A DNA stretch of 64,000 nt from Engraulis encrasicolus (taxonomy: Eukaryota; Chordata; Actinopteri; Clupeiformes; Engraulidae), in assembly GCF_034702125.1 (NCBI RefSeq), contig NC_085871.1:32478248-32542247 (forward strand), given 5' to 3'. The notes under the pieces were generated by a model, which made no database searches, was not told where the DNA came from, and saw nothing but the letters and a program-made list of their open reading frames with translations. This document shows, piece after piece, positions 1 to 11,785 of this stretch (position 1 is its first letter; each line of letters begins with the position of its first letter). The position numbers and the translations under genes were made by a program.

Positions 1-333
1 TAGCAAGATTACCATCAATTACACACTCTCACACATATGCACACATTCACACTATCCTTGTGATTTAGGATAGAGCTCCATAAGATTATTATCGGTTACT
101 TTCATGCAGGGGGCATGAAATCATTATTATCTGTATTTTTTTCTTCACATAAACAACAGACATACACTAATCCACAGACACATGCACGCACATACACACA
201 CACGTAGGGTCCATGCACGGAACAGGGGGAAGTAATGCAAGGGCTTTGCTTTGAAATTACATTCTCTCTCTCACACGCACACGCACACACACTATTGGCT
301 TGCTGGACTATGCACCATTTCCCTCCAGGCCAC

Positions 334-334
<1 letters not shown>

Positions 335-421
<87 letters not shown>
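335..421. repeat. (GT)n microsatellite
   Basis: A nearly pure GT dinucleotide run. The surrounding 1-560 region also has shorter CA and GT stretches. Open frames crossing it give only Cys-Val or His-Thr polymers and are not coding. Confidence 0.97.
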
Positions 422-422
<1 letters not shown>

Positions 423-1168
423 CTGTGTGTTTTGCAGTAAATGGGAAGGCTTAATATCTGCAAGTAGATACATTACAAACCCAAGGCCTGACATAGTTCA
501 CAGAAATAAGGTGTGTGCGTGTGGGGGGTGCGTTTGTCTATATGTGTGTTAAGTGTTTGCATGTGTGTGTGTGTGTTGAGTCCTTTGAGAGCTCTTTAGT
601 AATTGGTTCATCCCATCAGCAATCTGGCAACTGCACCAGTAATTTACATATTTACGGTACATATTAGAGATGTTTCTAGAAGTTTCGTCTAAGGTTTACA
701 TGCACATACACGGATTGTCATCACAGGCTGTTATCTGCCTGGCTTGACAGTGGCAGGGTGATGACATTCATATCCAACTGGTGACACATAGTTCCATCCT
801 ATGAGTTTCCCCTTGTGGTTACAACCCCTCTCTGCTCTCTCTTTCCTATTATCTCCCTCTCTTTGGATGTGAGCAGCTTATGTGTTGCTGGTTTTTTTTG
901 TCTTTCCCTACCTCTCCCTTTCTCAACTTCATTTGTCATTCCATCTTCTCTCTCTCGTTCTCTTCCTCACCCCTCCACCCTCTCTTTCCCAGTCTTCCAC
1001 AAGTTTTGCAAAGGGAGGTGACAGGCACAGGGCAGAGCTTTTCCTAAGAATTAGAATATGCTGTTGTCATGGTGAGAGACAGGTTTTGCACCATGCACCA
1101 TCACCCTCCCCCCCCTTTCAGATATGACATTCGCCTGTAATTAAATCTCTCTCTCACACACACTCTCA

Positions 1169-1169
<1 letters not shown>
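422..1169. other. gene-free spacer
   Basis: No coding region is recognisable. The 3' half is pyrimidine-rich (CT-type low complexity around 815-1000). Short open frames here have low-complexity composition. Confidence 0.6.

Positions 1170-1243
<74 letters not shown>
1170..1243. repeat. (CA)n microsatellite with local duplication
   Basis: A pure CA run. The short segment CCTGTAATTA occurs before it, directly after it and again near 1295, so the microsatellite lies inside a small local duplication. Confidence 0.95.
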
Positions 1244-1245
<2 letters not shown>

Positions 1246-1780
1246 GTAATTACAACATTGCACCCCCCCCCCCTCTCTGTTTCTCTCTAATTCACCTGTA
1301 ATTAAAGTTGTGCTTCGCTGGTCTCCACTCTCATTTGCCTACTCATCTTCAACCAGGATGTTGGAATTAGGGAGTCAAGCAGGACCTATAAAATGCTCAA
1401 TTAAACAATTATGCCGCTTATATCCACACATGCGCCTCAGATGAGACCTTTATAATATCATAATTTTACATCTCATATCCGCAAGTGGGTCTCAGAAGAA
1501 ACTGGCCCATAAAGAAAATTCTTTAAGGAGAGTTCCTTATACAGTAAATGTGGACATCACCATATAAGTGACATTTTGGTCATATTTTAAATAATGTCAA
1601 ATAACTTGTAATTGCCACTTTTCATTTCTTTTCAAGTTACTTTCATATTAAAGTAGAGAAAACACACTTTCAATAATTAATTGTTCAGTATTCCCATTGA
1701 GTGCCTTTGATGTGGATTAAATGATAAAAATGTGATAAAATCCGATATTATCTACGCCTATATATCTATATATTTAGGTG

Positions 1781-1789
1781 TATCTATCG

Positions 1790-1820
<31 letters not shown>

Positions 1821-1850
1821 CTTCCGTCCGTCCATCCATCCATCCATCCA
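1781..1850. repeat. ATCT/ATCC tetranucleotide microsatellite
   Basis: Tandem ATCT units change to CCGT and then ATCC units, a compound tetranucleotide repeat. The flanks (1244-1780) are AT-rich with nothing recognisable. Confidence 0.95.
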
Positions 1851-2184
1851 GGGTCAAAGTTGAACAATGAACATGTGACGACAACAAATGGCGTTCACCC
1901 AGAAGTCCTGTTTTCAAGCGGTAGGCCTATGGATTATATGCGATAACGGTAATGGACTACACTAGCTAATAATGTTTGAACTGAACCATGCCAAAGACGT
2001 GTGAGGATAACCGTAGAAGTGTCCGCGATAGCAGACAGGACATAAATGGAGCTCTAAGGAAAATAGCCTAAATAGTCATAAACATGTGCTGTTGACCATG
2101 GAAATAGATCGAAGAGGGTTGGAAGTTTTCATATTTAGTGTATATTGGTTGTAGAAACAGAATGGTTGTGTTTGTAGCCATTCA

Positions 2185-2470
2185 ATCTCGGACGGCCGTC
2201 ATTTGAATTGACGGCAGATTGCCAAGCGGCACATCTCGAAATAAAATCTTAAATACTGAAAAATAAAATAATATAAACATATAGTTTTTATACTGAAAGT
2301 ATATCGAGGAGGGTCTGTAATATTGAGCTAAAGTGTTTCAAAGCTGGAAAAACTGCATGATGACGGCCGTTCAGCCGTATTTTCATATGAAAATATTCCG
2401 TGCGGCCGCGGCCGTTATGGTACAGATCCAGCCGGACGTTCACGGCCGTTATGGTAGCTAGAGGGTTAAA
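2185..2470. other. ACGGCCGT-rich segment
   Basis: The palindrome ACGGCCGT or a close variant appears at about 2191, 2365, 2408 and 2443 inside AT-rich DNA, and GCGGCCGCGGCCGTTATGG is partly repeated at 2443. This looks like an edge of an unclassified dispersed repeat. The region has no convincing open frame. Confidence 0.4.
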
Positions 2471-3158
2471 TGTAAAAATATCACTTTTCTTCTATTTTAA
2501 TACTGTTCCATTAGTACTGATTTTAAAATATGTAGTGTCATATAGTGCTTACTTTACACGTTAATAGGTTGTTTTATTATTATTATTATTTCACAAATCG
2601 TGTAGGCTTTAGCACATTCAATCAAAATGACCAAAACTCCTTCTTATGGTGGTGACTTGAGAACTGACCGTGGGGAAAATGGCTTAATTATTAATTGGAT
2701 TTAGCTAAATAAATGGCTCTCTCAAGGCAATGGCATCTTGCATGAACCCTTTTTTTGTGTGCACAAGTATGTTTGTGCGTGTGTTTTTTCTTCATTAGTT
2801 AGATTCTCTAAGTAGGTCACTGAATCTTGAAAATGAGGCAAAAACAGATTTTAAGTTGTTCAAAGTATAGATGTGCAGGGATTTAAGTTCTCCGGCCCCG
2901 TGCCAGATTTCCGGCTTGCAGAGATTGACCGTGGGTTAAAAAAAAAAGAAAGTACTCGAAAATAAATTGACGGTAAATAAATAAATAATAACACAACCGA
3001 AATCCCTCCTGTGTTTGTCAGCCAATGGTAGCAAAGAAGCGCACTAAATCTAACATTGTTAACTAATCAGAAGAAGAAGGGGGCAGGTCTTCGGAAATCG
3101 TGCTACTTCAGTATCTTACTCGAGTCGGATCACCATTACGGTGTTCATTTTAGGACAT

Positions 3159-3494
3159 CCTCAGAAAATACTTCGTCATCCTCAGACAGATGTTTGTCAT
3201 CCTCAGACAAAACTTTGTCGTCCTCAGAAAAAAAAATGTCATCCTCAGACAAAACTTTGTCATCCTCAGACAAAACTTTGTCGTCCTCAGAAAAAAAATT
3301 GTCATCCTCAGACAAAACTTTGTCGTCCTCAGAAAAAAAAATGTCATCCTCAGACAAAACTTTGTCATCCTCAGACAAAACTTTGTCGTCCTCAGAAAAA
3401 AAATTGTCATCCTCAGACAAAACTTTGTCGTCCTCAGACAAAACTTTGTCGTCCTCAGAAAAAAAATTGTCATCCTCAGACAAAACTTTGTCAT
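3159..3494. repeat. 21-bp minisatellite array 1 (16 units)
   Basis: Sixteen tandem 21-bp units of the type CCTCAGACAAAACTTTGTCRT, some with the second half replaced by an A-run (CCTCAGAAAAAAAATTGTCAT). Each full unit contains GACAAA-AC-TTTGTC, so it can pair with itself. Because 21 is a multiple of three and the unit lacks stops, several frames are open and spell repeats such as SSSDKTL; that is a by-product of the period and not evidence of a protein. The array is the inverted relative of the one at 9874-10680, and both have the same outer flank (TTCATTTTAGGACAT). Confidence 0.95.
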
Positions 3495-3520
3495 GAGGAT
3501 ATGACATTTATTTAAGCACT

Positions 3521-4400
3521 TTGAACCAACTTGATGGTGTAGTGGCATAATATTGTCTGCTTGTAACTTTTGAACCACTGGACCAATTTTCAAAAACTTG
3601 GTATCCCTGTAATCCTTGGGCTGAGACGAATCCAACGCACGTCATTTTCTGCCTGATAGTTTTTCCACCATTTTGGATTTTGTGAAAATCAATAAAATTG
3701 CTATTTTAAGCTCAAATTTTGTTGAAATTTCCTGTAAGTTGGTACACATGATCTCTGGACCAAGCTGAACAAAAGTTATTGAGTGAATTTTGCGCAAATG
3801 TTTTCGTTTGGCCGTGAAAGCCAATCAAAAACGGCCTAAAAGTCACCAAACAGGAAGTGAGGTCATATCTTGGGAACCCCTTGTCAGAATCTCCTGAAAA
3901 TTCACACATATATTCTTGTCCATCTCATGACCTATCACAGGTCTATTACATGTCTCTAGCTCAAACTCTCTTGCGCCACCAACAGGTCAAAGTTTTAGCT
4001 ACATTTTTGCCTGTAACTTTTGAACCCTACGCTCAATTTGAAATATGGTGGTACCGTTCGCATATCAGCAGTCATAAAATGTCCGCCATTTTGGATTTTG
4101 TGAAAATTAAAAAATGCTTTTTCCTACAAATTGAGTTGGATTTTGACAAACCCATTCTTCACAGTCTGCTGAGTGCTCATTAAAATATAGGCCCTCACCC
4201 CAAATCCTCTAGCGCCACTAGCAGAGCTGGCGATTAGGGTGTACTGCAGTTAGCAAAAGGGGTCATGCATCAAATTTGGGCTTGCTTGTGTAAATTAACT
4301 GTGCGTCCCTCTGCCTGTCTGCCTGGTCGGCTCTCTCTGTCGCCGTGGCGACTTGCAGGTTTTCTGTTTTGGCCTGAATTGCTGCTTGCAGCTATATTTT
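3521..4400. repeat. dispersed repeat, unclassified
   Basis: The block carries several internally similar phrases (CTGTAACTTTTGAACC at about 3563 and 4011, CGCCATTTTGGATTTTGTGAAAAT-type at about 3671 and 4085, and gene-sized CCACCAACAGG-like motifs). It ends in GCTGCTTGCAGCTATATTTT, a tail I know from many teleost interspersed repeats. It has no open frame with recognisable homology. The family assignment rests on memory of fish genomic sequence. Confidence 0.55.
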
Positions 4401-4909
4401 ATATTATTTTTCTTTTTTATTTGGCAATGTTGATATGCTAGCTTTATAGTCAAGTGCATGTATGACTTACCACCCCAAAAAAATCTAACAAAAGGTTTTT
4501 CAGTGGTTTAAAGTACTATCAGATCTACTTAACAACATATTAAAAATCAGCCAAAACCAGATTCAGGAAAGGCCTCTTTTTCAAGATGGCCGCCACCAGG
4601 CCCTTATGGACTTAAGATTACATTGAGTATAGTGTTGTTTGATGCATGTTTAGACCAAGTAATGTTGTAATAAGAACATTTCCATGATACATATGTAAAG
4701 GGTTATAAGGGCAGTTTGCTGTTAAAAAAAATCCCATTAAAACTGTATGGTACACTAATATTACTACTATAGCCTGCCTTCTGTAGGCTAATTAGCGCTA
4801 ACCTCTTCTTTGTGTGTATTTTAGATTTTTTGAATTATTATTATTTTCACATAATTTTTCACATCCTAGCCATCTGGGCTGTGCAATGCCTCGCTTTGGA
4901 ATAGTGACC

Positions 4910-4985
4910 CAGTGTTTCCCACAGAAATTGTGGAAACCATGGGGGCAGGGCAGCCGGGATTTATGTAATTAGGGGGAGATTATAG
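4910..4985. mobile_element. hAT-like terminus (single end)
   Basis: CAGTGTTTCCCACAGAAATT resembles the terminal inverted repeat of fish non-autonomous hAT elements. I did not find a matching opposite end nearby, so this may be a truncated copy. Confidence 0.35.
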
Positions 4986-5838
4986 GCCTACATTTCAGCC
5001 ATTTATGTTTTGAAAAATTACATAAGATCTAACCCATGACATGTTTTACCCATGTACACTGTCATTTATATATTAAAAAAATGCAGTACAGAGAATAATT
5101 TCTGTTTGCAACACACTTCATTCGGCCCTCATGCAGGGGTCTATGCAATGAAAAAAACAAAAAACAAAATAGGAGCACAGATAACAATTTAGGAGCACTG
5201 TGTAATTGTTAAGGCACAGATGAAAAGGGTCTATGAGAGTAGGCTATGCCTTTTTCCCCACACACATAGGCGTTCACATTCTACATAAGGGGTGCTGGTC
5301 ACAGGGCCAGTTTTTCAAAATTCCTCCCAGCAAAAGGGCTTAACAACATATTGCACATTTATGTCTATATTCACATTCATTACACATTCATTTCTATATG
5401 CAGCCTGATGTCTCCTCTGTTGTGTCAATGAAGGCCTGTCGCCTAACTAATTATCACACAACTGGGAGTGTAAGAAACTCATCCCAACTGTCCCTCCTCT
5501 GAAGGTTTTTATTGCTCCCAAACCCAAGTTAACTACAACAACTTGACTAGGCTTTAGATCCATCTGTCTTTCAAGCACTCATGGTTTTCTCCATAGGATG
5601 TATTTACTCTTACCTGATTCCTACCATCTGATATGCTTTCGCATATACATCTGGGACCTACTCCCAACCGACGCTCTTCCAAATGAACCATTTTTTTCAA
5701 AACTCTTGCATGTGATTGGATTAAGAATCTGTCCGTCATTTTGACTGACACGCCATTTCAGCCACTCCCGTTGACTCAATCCGTGACGTAGTTCACAGCG
5801 ACACCACGCAGGAGGCAAGACTTTTCATCACAACAAAC

Positions 5839-5976
5839 ATGGCGGCGGCTGGAAGTAAACGGAGTAAACTTTCTATAAACGAACATTGCCCTATATGCAG
5901 GGGATATCTAAGGACAAATGGTAATATCTGCAACCGCCCATGGATATTTGAAGAACTTCCCTACGGGAAAGGGTAA
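5839..5976 (+). CDS. hypothetical short first exon
   Basis: An ATG in a Kozak-like context (AACATGG) starts 45 codons rich in Lys, Ser and Cys, with a C-x2-C pair (HCPICRG) near residue 20 that could be part of a small zinc finger. The frame ends at TAA, but the stop overlaps a possible splice donor (GG/GTAAAC at 5972), so this may be exon 1 of a spliced gene whose other exons I could not identify. The upstream 45 bp are shared, inverted, with the start of the RecQ-like gene at 9295. No function is assigned. Confidence 0.3.
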   Translation: MAAAGSKRSKLSINEHCPICRGYLRTNGNICNRPWIFEELPYGKG

Positions 5977-8735
5977 ACCAGCGCCCAGCTGAACTTGATC
6001 GAAACTTGTGAAACTTCTCCGAAAAATCCTGTCGCATGCCTGAAATGCCTGCTGTAATTTAACCCAGCGTTCTCAAGGTACATACGGTAAGTCAACATCT
6101 TGAATCTTGATGCAATGGTTGCTCTGAAGTCGTGCGCAAGCACAATATGACAATTGTTCATCCATACATATGTCAATATTGTTATTGGATATGATTGGCG
6201 TCAGGGCATCTTCCTCTTAGCCTCTATGCTAATCTAAATGGTTTACTGTATACATTGCTATCTGTAGGCACACATGCAATATGATTGTTTCACTTTTATT
6301 TGATTTATTGATTCTTTTATTTCTTTGATTTCTTTATAACCTCGCTGGGATTGTAACCTACGCACATGTCCAACGACAGAGATGTGTAAAAGTGTCTGCT
6401 TGCACTCTATTACAAACTATCACCATCATTAACAACAAGTCCCCTTCTCACAGATGCAGAAATGCAAAGCAGGGCCAAACATGCTGCATTCAATGGGTAC
6501 GAAGACGGTGTGAGGAACAACATAACAGCTCTCTTCCTGGTGGCAGCCATGGAGCACCTAGGGGCTTCATTAAGTGTCAGGTACCTCTGGAACAAAGATT
6601 TACATTACAACAAATGTATGACCCCAGTTAAAGCTGGTGCCATGACGGTCTGTACATATTGGCTTTGTAAGATTACATCTAAGCTAACCATACTGCACAT
6701 TTTGCATTATCTATCTTTTTAAATGTGTCAACAGATATCCCTGACGGCTTCATACCTGACCACATAACCATGGGCTCTGAAGAGGGGAAAAAAAAGGAAC
6801 AGGCTACATCCGGTAGTGGCCCGGGTGGTCAACAAATGCCATTTTCCACATGCAGTCCAGGAGGGAGACGTATAACTATACTGTAGATTTGATATTTTTA
6901 CAAGGCCTTTAGCCACAGTGTGCCCACAGCGCACTGCTCGTAATTCTGCAGGTAAATTTCACTCTTTCGCATCGCTTATAGCCCACAGCACTGTAACAAC
7001 TTGAAGTCATCAATCTGAAGTCATTTTTAGAACATAGTTGTCCCAATCTCACTGAAACAAACAGCAGATTGGACCAGCATGTCTATTGGACTCCTGCAGA
7101 AATTCATGGTGAACAGACAGACAAATGCACACTGGAGCACATTATGTTGCTAGTCACACAGAGGATATTTTCAGAGAGGCTGAGTTGTTTTCACCCCCCC
7201 ATCTAGTTATGACATTCTGATAAATCGCAAAAGCAGTAACCTGTGGCGCAGGATCAAAGCTAAATTGAAAGAGCGCAAGACTAATATGAAAATTGGTGGA
7301 GTAAATGCATGTACTGTAATAATGTATGTAAATAATTTGTGTATGTAAGTAGTGTATATAAAATAACCCAGTGCAACTTTTTTTTTCCATAAGATTCTGT
7401 TGCCTTTCTGTGAATGCATATAAAAAAGGTTAAGGTATGTTGTGTCACTTGAAGTAAATTAAACTGTGCTCAACACTAAACAGTCTACAATACTTCTTCC
7501 TTCTTTACATTTTTTAAATCATTGCTGCTCAAAGAAAAAAACATGGCAACAGTTTTCAAATGTGTAATTTTATTTACAGTTCTTCTATGCAAAAACAGTC
7601 ATTCATACACATTTGTACAACAGCATGTACGAGGTTGCGGCAAAGCACTGCCAGCTACTACGCTGTGGTGTTTCACTGTCAAAATACTCATCCTTTTAAT
7701 CAACATAACCTGGGATTCCCTGCACATGCAACACTTTGAAAACAGGAAGGTTGTTGGTTATGTACTATTATATGTTAGATCAAAGATATAGGGACTAATG
7801 CTCTTCTCATGTTTCTTCAATAAGCTGTGATCCAACCTTGTGCAAACTGTCCTGTTGTGTGGGCTCACTGTTGAATGGCACTCTCTCCATATGTAGCAGC
7901 TCTCTGTGTCCCATCTTCTGTGACTGCAGATGCCATTTAAGCCATGACAGGCATGTCTGAAAGACATGGTGCATGATGTTAACAGGTATACTAGACAACC
8001 ACACTTTTCCTCCTAATGACAATCGGTGCAGGCCTACTTATTTACAAGAGTGACTCACCTTCTTTGCTGTGACGTTCTCCCAACTGAGCAGGAAGGCCTT
8101 TCATTCCTAGTGGTCAGAGAAGAGCTCAGTTTATACAATACAGCAGATATTGAACATGGGCAAATTTGTAACGTGTTATGAGTCTGTGTAACATAAGCAG
8201 CTCACACAAACTGGTCAACCCATTCTACTGGGTAGCTTGTTTAGCATAGTGAAACCCTTTGAATGTCAGTTTCACACACCACGAAATACAATGAAAGACG
8301 GCAGCAAACGATATCAACCATTTCACACGTTTGCCAAGTCATCTTTCAAGACCAGAATGTCAACTCACAGTCACAAACAAACGCAAAGCAAATGTCTGTA
8401 CACTACAGTATGCATCGGACACAGTTGGGGGAGGGGAGAACCAACACCATTGATTTTACAAGGATGTAATATTTACACGGACAATGTGTACAGCAGAGTT
8501 AACGGAGTTTTTTTGAAGATCACAGGGGGAAAACATGACGAAACTAACAGACATAATACAATGTTATGACCAAGACTGTGACGATACATGTCCAAGTTAA
8601 GATTAGTCTACAAGTAAACTACGATAAACCTAGAAGGCCAGAATGTGAACTCACAACCAAACGCAATGCACATGCCTGTGCTTCATAAATGGAAAAAATG
8701 CATCAGGTTCATCAACAGTAGATGCTTAAACTTAC
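5977..8735. other. interior of the putative transposon, no firm gene
   Basis: A frame after a good acceptor at 6452 (CCTTCTCACAG) reads with normal composition for about 40 codons. On the minus strand, 7807-7956 follows an acceptor (TGTCTTTCAG) and reads 49 codons to a stop, with many Leu, His and Gln. The minus-strand segment 8059-8109 ends at a good donor (GTGAGT). These could be exons of the two inward genes, but the frames do not all join in phase and no family is recognised. A phrase around 8353 (CCAGAATGTCAACTCACA) is repeated near 8638. Confidence 0.3.
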
Positions 8736-9295
8736 CATTTGTAGGTGACGTGAACCTCATCGACAACGATGCCCAGTAGATTCTTCTGGTAGAGGTCTGA
8801 GGATAGCATGGTCAGTCATTTGTCCTTCAGCCACGACTCGGGGCTACCGAAGACCGGCTGGCCTGGCAACGTCCCTGAAGGATGTCTTCCTCCCAGTTCC
8901 ACTGCCGTTAGACCCATTAGATTTCCAGCCTCTCTGACTTGGTCCTCCATTAACGCAGCCAGGGGGAACACCACAATAAAGATTGGATCCTGCACTTTCC
9001 CCATTGCTTTAGCACGTGAAATAGCACGTGAAATATAATCGGGTGGGATAGAACGTCTGGGAGTGATAGAACCACCTAGGGCTCACAGCGGCTTTAGCGA
9101 CCAGTGGAGCCAGCTCAAACTTTTGCCAAATCCGGTCGGAAGAAACGCAAACACATCCTCGCCGCCAACAAACGCCTTAAGCGCCGTCATTTGTTCGTAT
9201 TTCAATGCCTGAACATTTGGAATACAAGACAATACCGTGGAAATAGCCGAATCCATTTCAGCGCACTGAGTACTAGTACTACAGCGCGCTGCCAT
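8736..9295 (-). pseudogene. RecQ-like DNA helicase, 5' part, degenerate
   Basis: Reading down the minus strand from the ATG at 9295, the protein has a Q-motif-like LKYEQMTALKAF, Walker A/motif I (LPTGFGKS), motif Ia (PLAALMEDQV), FGSPESWL, and motif II as DEVH, before a splice donor (GTAAGT) at 8735. These are the N-terminal half of the RecQ-type ATPase core, in family order. It is broken: the frame shifts just after GKS and again near 9020, and a TGA lies after SWLKDK. Motifs III-VI were not found downstream. The family is clear but the copy looks inactive. It lies inside an inverted-ended segment, which suggests a mobile helicase gene and not a host RecQ gene. Confidence 0.7.
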
Positions 9296-9873
9296 GTTTG
9301 TTGTGAAGTGAAGACTACACTGCTGTCGCTAATGCTTTACATCACATCCGCCCATAACTCCGCCCATCCATTCAAAATCCCACCCGCGATTCATGATTGG
9401 CTGTACACATTTTCCAACTCCAGCGGTCTCACTGCTATTCAGATGGGGTAGTGAGGCATGGGAACGCCCCCGCGTGACGTAGCCGAACGCAGCCAGATGA
9501 TGTGAATCAGGTTATATTTACTCCAGGAGGAAAATGCAAAGGAAATCGTTTTTCAAATCGTTTATATATAAATATATATATATATTACATTTTACATTAC
9601 ATATATTACATTTTTGGAAACTATGGCGGCCAAATTTAAACTATGGCGGTGTGCCATAGTTTCTTCAATGTATGGAAAACACTGGGGACCCTTATTCCAC
9701 ATCTGTTTTCACTCTGTTCAGGGTTTGTTCACACAGTGTGTCTGGAGCTTATACATTTTGTATTCTGGCACTTACTACTTATTGATAAATATAAATCTAG
9801 GTCTACTAGGTCCTTATATATTATATTGGTAATAAATCCCTTATTGTACATGGACAAGACATTTGCGAATAAA

Positions 9874-10726
9874 TGTCTGAGGATGACAATTTTTTGTCTG
9901 AGAATGAACATTTTTTTTCTGAGGATGATAAAAGTTTTGTCTGAGGACGACAACGTTTTGTCTGAGGATGACAAAGTTTTGTCTGAGGATGACAAGGTTT
10001 TGTCTGAGGACAACAAAGTTTTGTCTGAGGATGACAATTTTTTTTTGTGAGGATGACAAAGTTTTGTCTGAGGATGATAAAGTTTTGTCCGAGGATGACA
10101 ACGTTTTGTCTGAGGATGACAAGGTTTTGTCTGAGGACAACAAAGTTTTGTCTGAGGATGACAATTTTTTTGTGAGGATGACAAAGTTTTGTCTGAGGAT
10201 GATAAAGTTTTGTCCGAGGATGACAAAGTTTTGTCTGAGGATGACAATTTTTTTTGTGAGGATGACAAAGTTTTGTCTGAGGATGATAAAGCTTTGTCTG
10301 AGGACGACAAAGTTTTGTCTGAGGACGACAAAGTTTTGTCTGAGGACGACAAAGCTTTATCTGAGGACGACAAAGTTTTGTCTGAAGACGACAAAGTTTT
10401 GTCTGAGGATGACAAAGTTTTGTCTGAGGATGATAAAGTTTTGTCTGAGGACGACAAAGTTTTGTCTGAGGATGACAATGTTTTTTCTGAGGACGACAAA
10501 ATTTTGTCTGATGATGACAAAGTTTTGTCTGAGGACGACAACATTTTTTTCTGAGGCTGATGCTGAGAACTGATGTCATTTTTTCTGAAGACGACAACTA
10601 TTTTTCTGAGGACGACAATGTTTTTTCTGAGGATGACAAAGTTTTGTCTGAGGATGACAATTTTCCCCCTGAGACTGACAGAGTTTTATGTGAGTGATAC
10701 CTGAGTCTGATATCTGAGAATGTCCT
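9874..10726. repeat. 21-bp minisatellite array 2, inverted
   Basis: About 38-40 units of the reverse complement of array 1 (GTCTGAGGATGACAAAGTTTT), with occasional units where the second half is a T-run or where CTGAGG is reduced to GTGAGG. The right flank, TGTCCTAAAATGAACGCCG, is the inverted copy of the left flank of array 1. Long open frames on both strands result from the 21-bp period. Confidence 0.95.
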
Positions 10727-10816
10727 AAAATGAACGCCGTACACCACAGCCGGCTCACAGTCGCCGACTCGCCGCTCTCATGCCGCGGTCACAGAGCAGT
10801 GTCAACAACTCGCTCT

Positions 10817-11785
10817 CAGTGTTGCCAATTTAGCGACTTTTGGCCACCTCTGGCGACAACAAAAATCATCTAGCGACTTAGCGACTTTTCAGGCTCAATC
10901 TGGCCAAATCTAGCGACTATTTCGTTTGTCTTGAGAGAGGCAAATCAGTCTCCCTCCCCACGACACCACACAATGCATTTTCAGTGACTGGTAGAGACAG
11001 ACGTGACACATGATGCACTCCGGTGTGGCAGCTTTTGTGATACGCACAGGAACTCTCATGCACATGTACATCTACTTGTATGAGGCTACGGCAAGCGATA
11101 TGGGACAAAGATATGGTAGGAACCGAATGTCAACATAAACAGAGATTACACAATCTTCGATATGGTCACCAAATGTTTTGGGACTGTCGTTTATGTTATG
11201 CCTACACTTTGGAATTAGATCAGAGTCTTGTTGTTACACAGGTATATTTGATTTACCTCAACTGTACCCTGCACTTATCTTTACTCGGTCTACCCTACAA
11301 GTAGATACAGGGGGCATGAGAATCCGGTGCGTATCACAAAAGCTACCACAACGGCTCCTTGGGATATGCATACCGGTATGACAAATTTAAATGAGCACTA
11401 GCAGGATGGCCGCACCGACCGCAGTGAATTCCGGGCACTGGCGAAAAAAAACTCATCTAGCGCCTTCAGCGACTTTTTGGTGCATCTGGCGACTTTTTAA
11501 AACGTGCATTTTCAGTGACAAATTCATCGTTTGTCCACATAATTCTGACTCTGCGCCGCCGACAGAAGCGTTTCCCATGGTTAAGCTGGGCTGCAGCTTA
11601 GCTCTGATCTCCAAAAAGTAGCTGGCACCGCCCATTTGTACTGTGGACGAAGGCATGTGGGCAGGTTTTCTGTAGATCAGCGTGCCGTGCCCGACATTTG
11701 ATGTCATACGTAATGTCATGACGTCATCTAGCGACTTTTCAGCAAGCCCATAGCGACTTTGGCTGATTTTCTTTTGGCAACACTG
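10817..11785. mobile_element. non-autonomous hAT element
   Basis: The ends are CAGTGTTGCCAA and TTGGCAACACTG, and the element is flanked by a perfect 8-bp duplication CTCGCTCT (10809-10816 and 11786-11793), which is diagnostic for hAT insertion. The 969-bp interior carries repeated TAGCGACTTTT motifs next to both ends and the phrase GCATTTTCAGTGAC twice. No transposase frame is left. A related right end lies at about 29478-29534. Confidence 0.85.

Larger units (their letters stand above)
5793..9342. mobile_element. putative transposon with inward-facing gene starts and a RecQ-like gene
   Basis: About 50-60 bp at the left (5793-5850) are similar, in inverted orientation, to the right end (9283-9342). 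Both contain GTGAYGTA, AGCGACA and CACAACAAACATGGC. In each case the ATG is the start of an open frame pointing into the element: 5839 on + and 9295 on -. Inward-facing genes behind matching ends are the usual plan of two-gene DNA transposons. I did not find a target duplication, so the borders are uncertain, and no transposase domain was recognised inside. Confidence 0.4.

Noticed and set aside
3159..3494. CRISPR array
   Set aside because: Units are directly adjacent with no unique spacers, there are no cas genes, and the DNA is vertebrate.
3056..3515. Open frames encoding SSSDKTL or HPQTKLC repeats over array 1 (and the counterparts at 9729-10597)
   Set aside because: The 21-bp unit has no stops in several frames on both strands, so long frames arise automatically. 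There is no start context, splice support or codon bias, and the sequence drifts as a minisatellite.
8736..9295. Functional host RecQ helicase (BLM/RECQL)
   Set aside because: Only motifs I to II are present, with frameshifts and a stop; no further core motifs follow.
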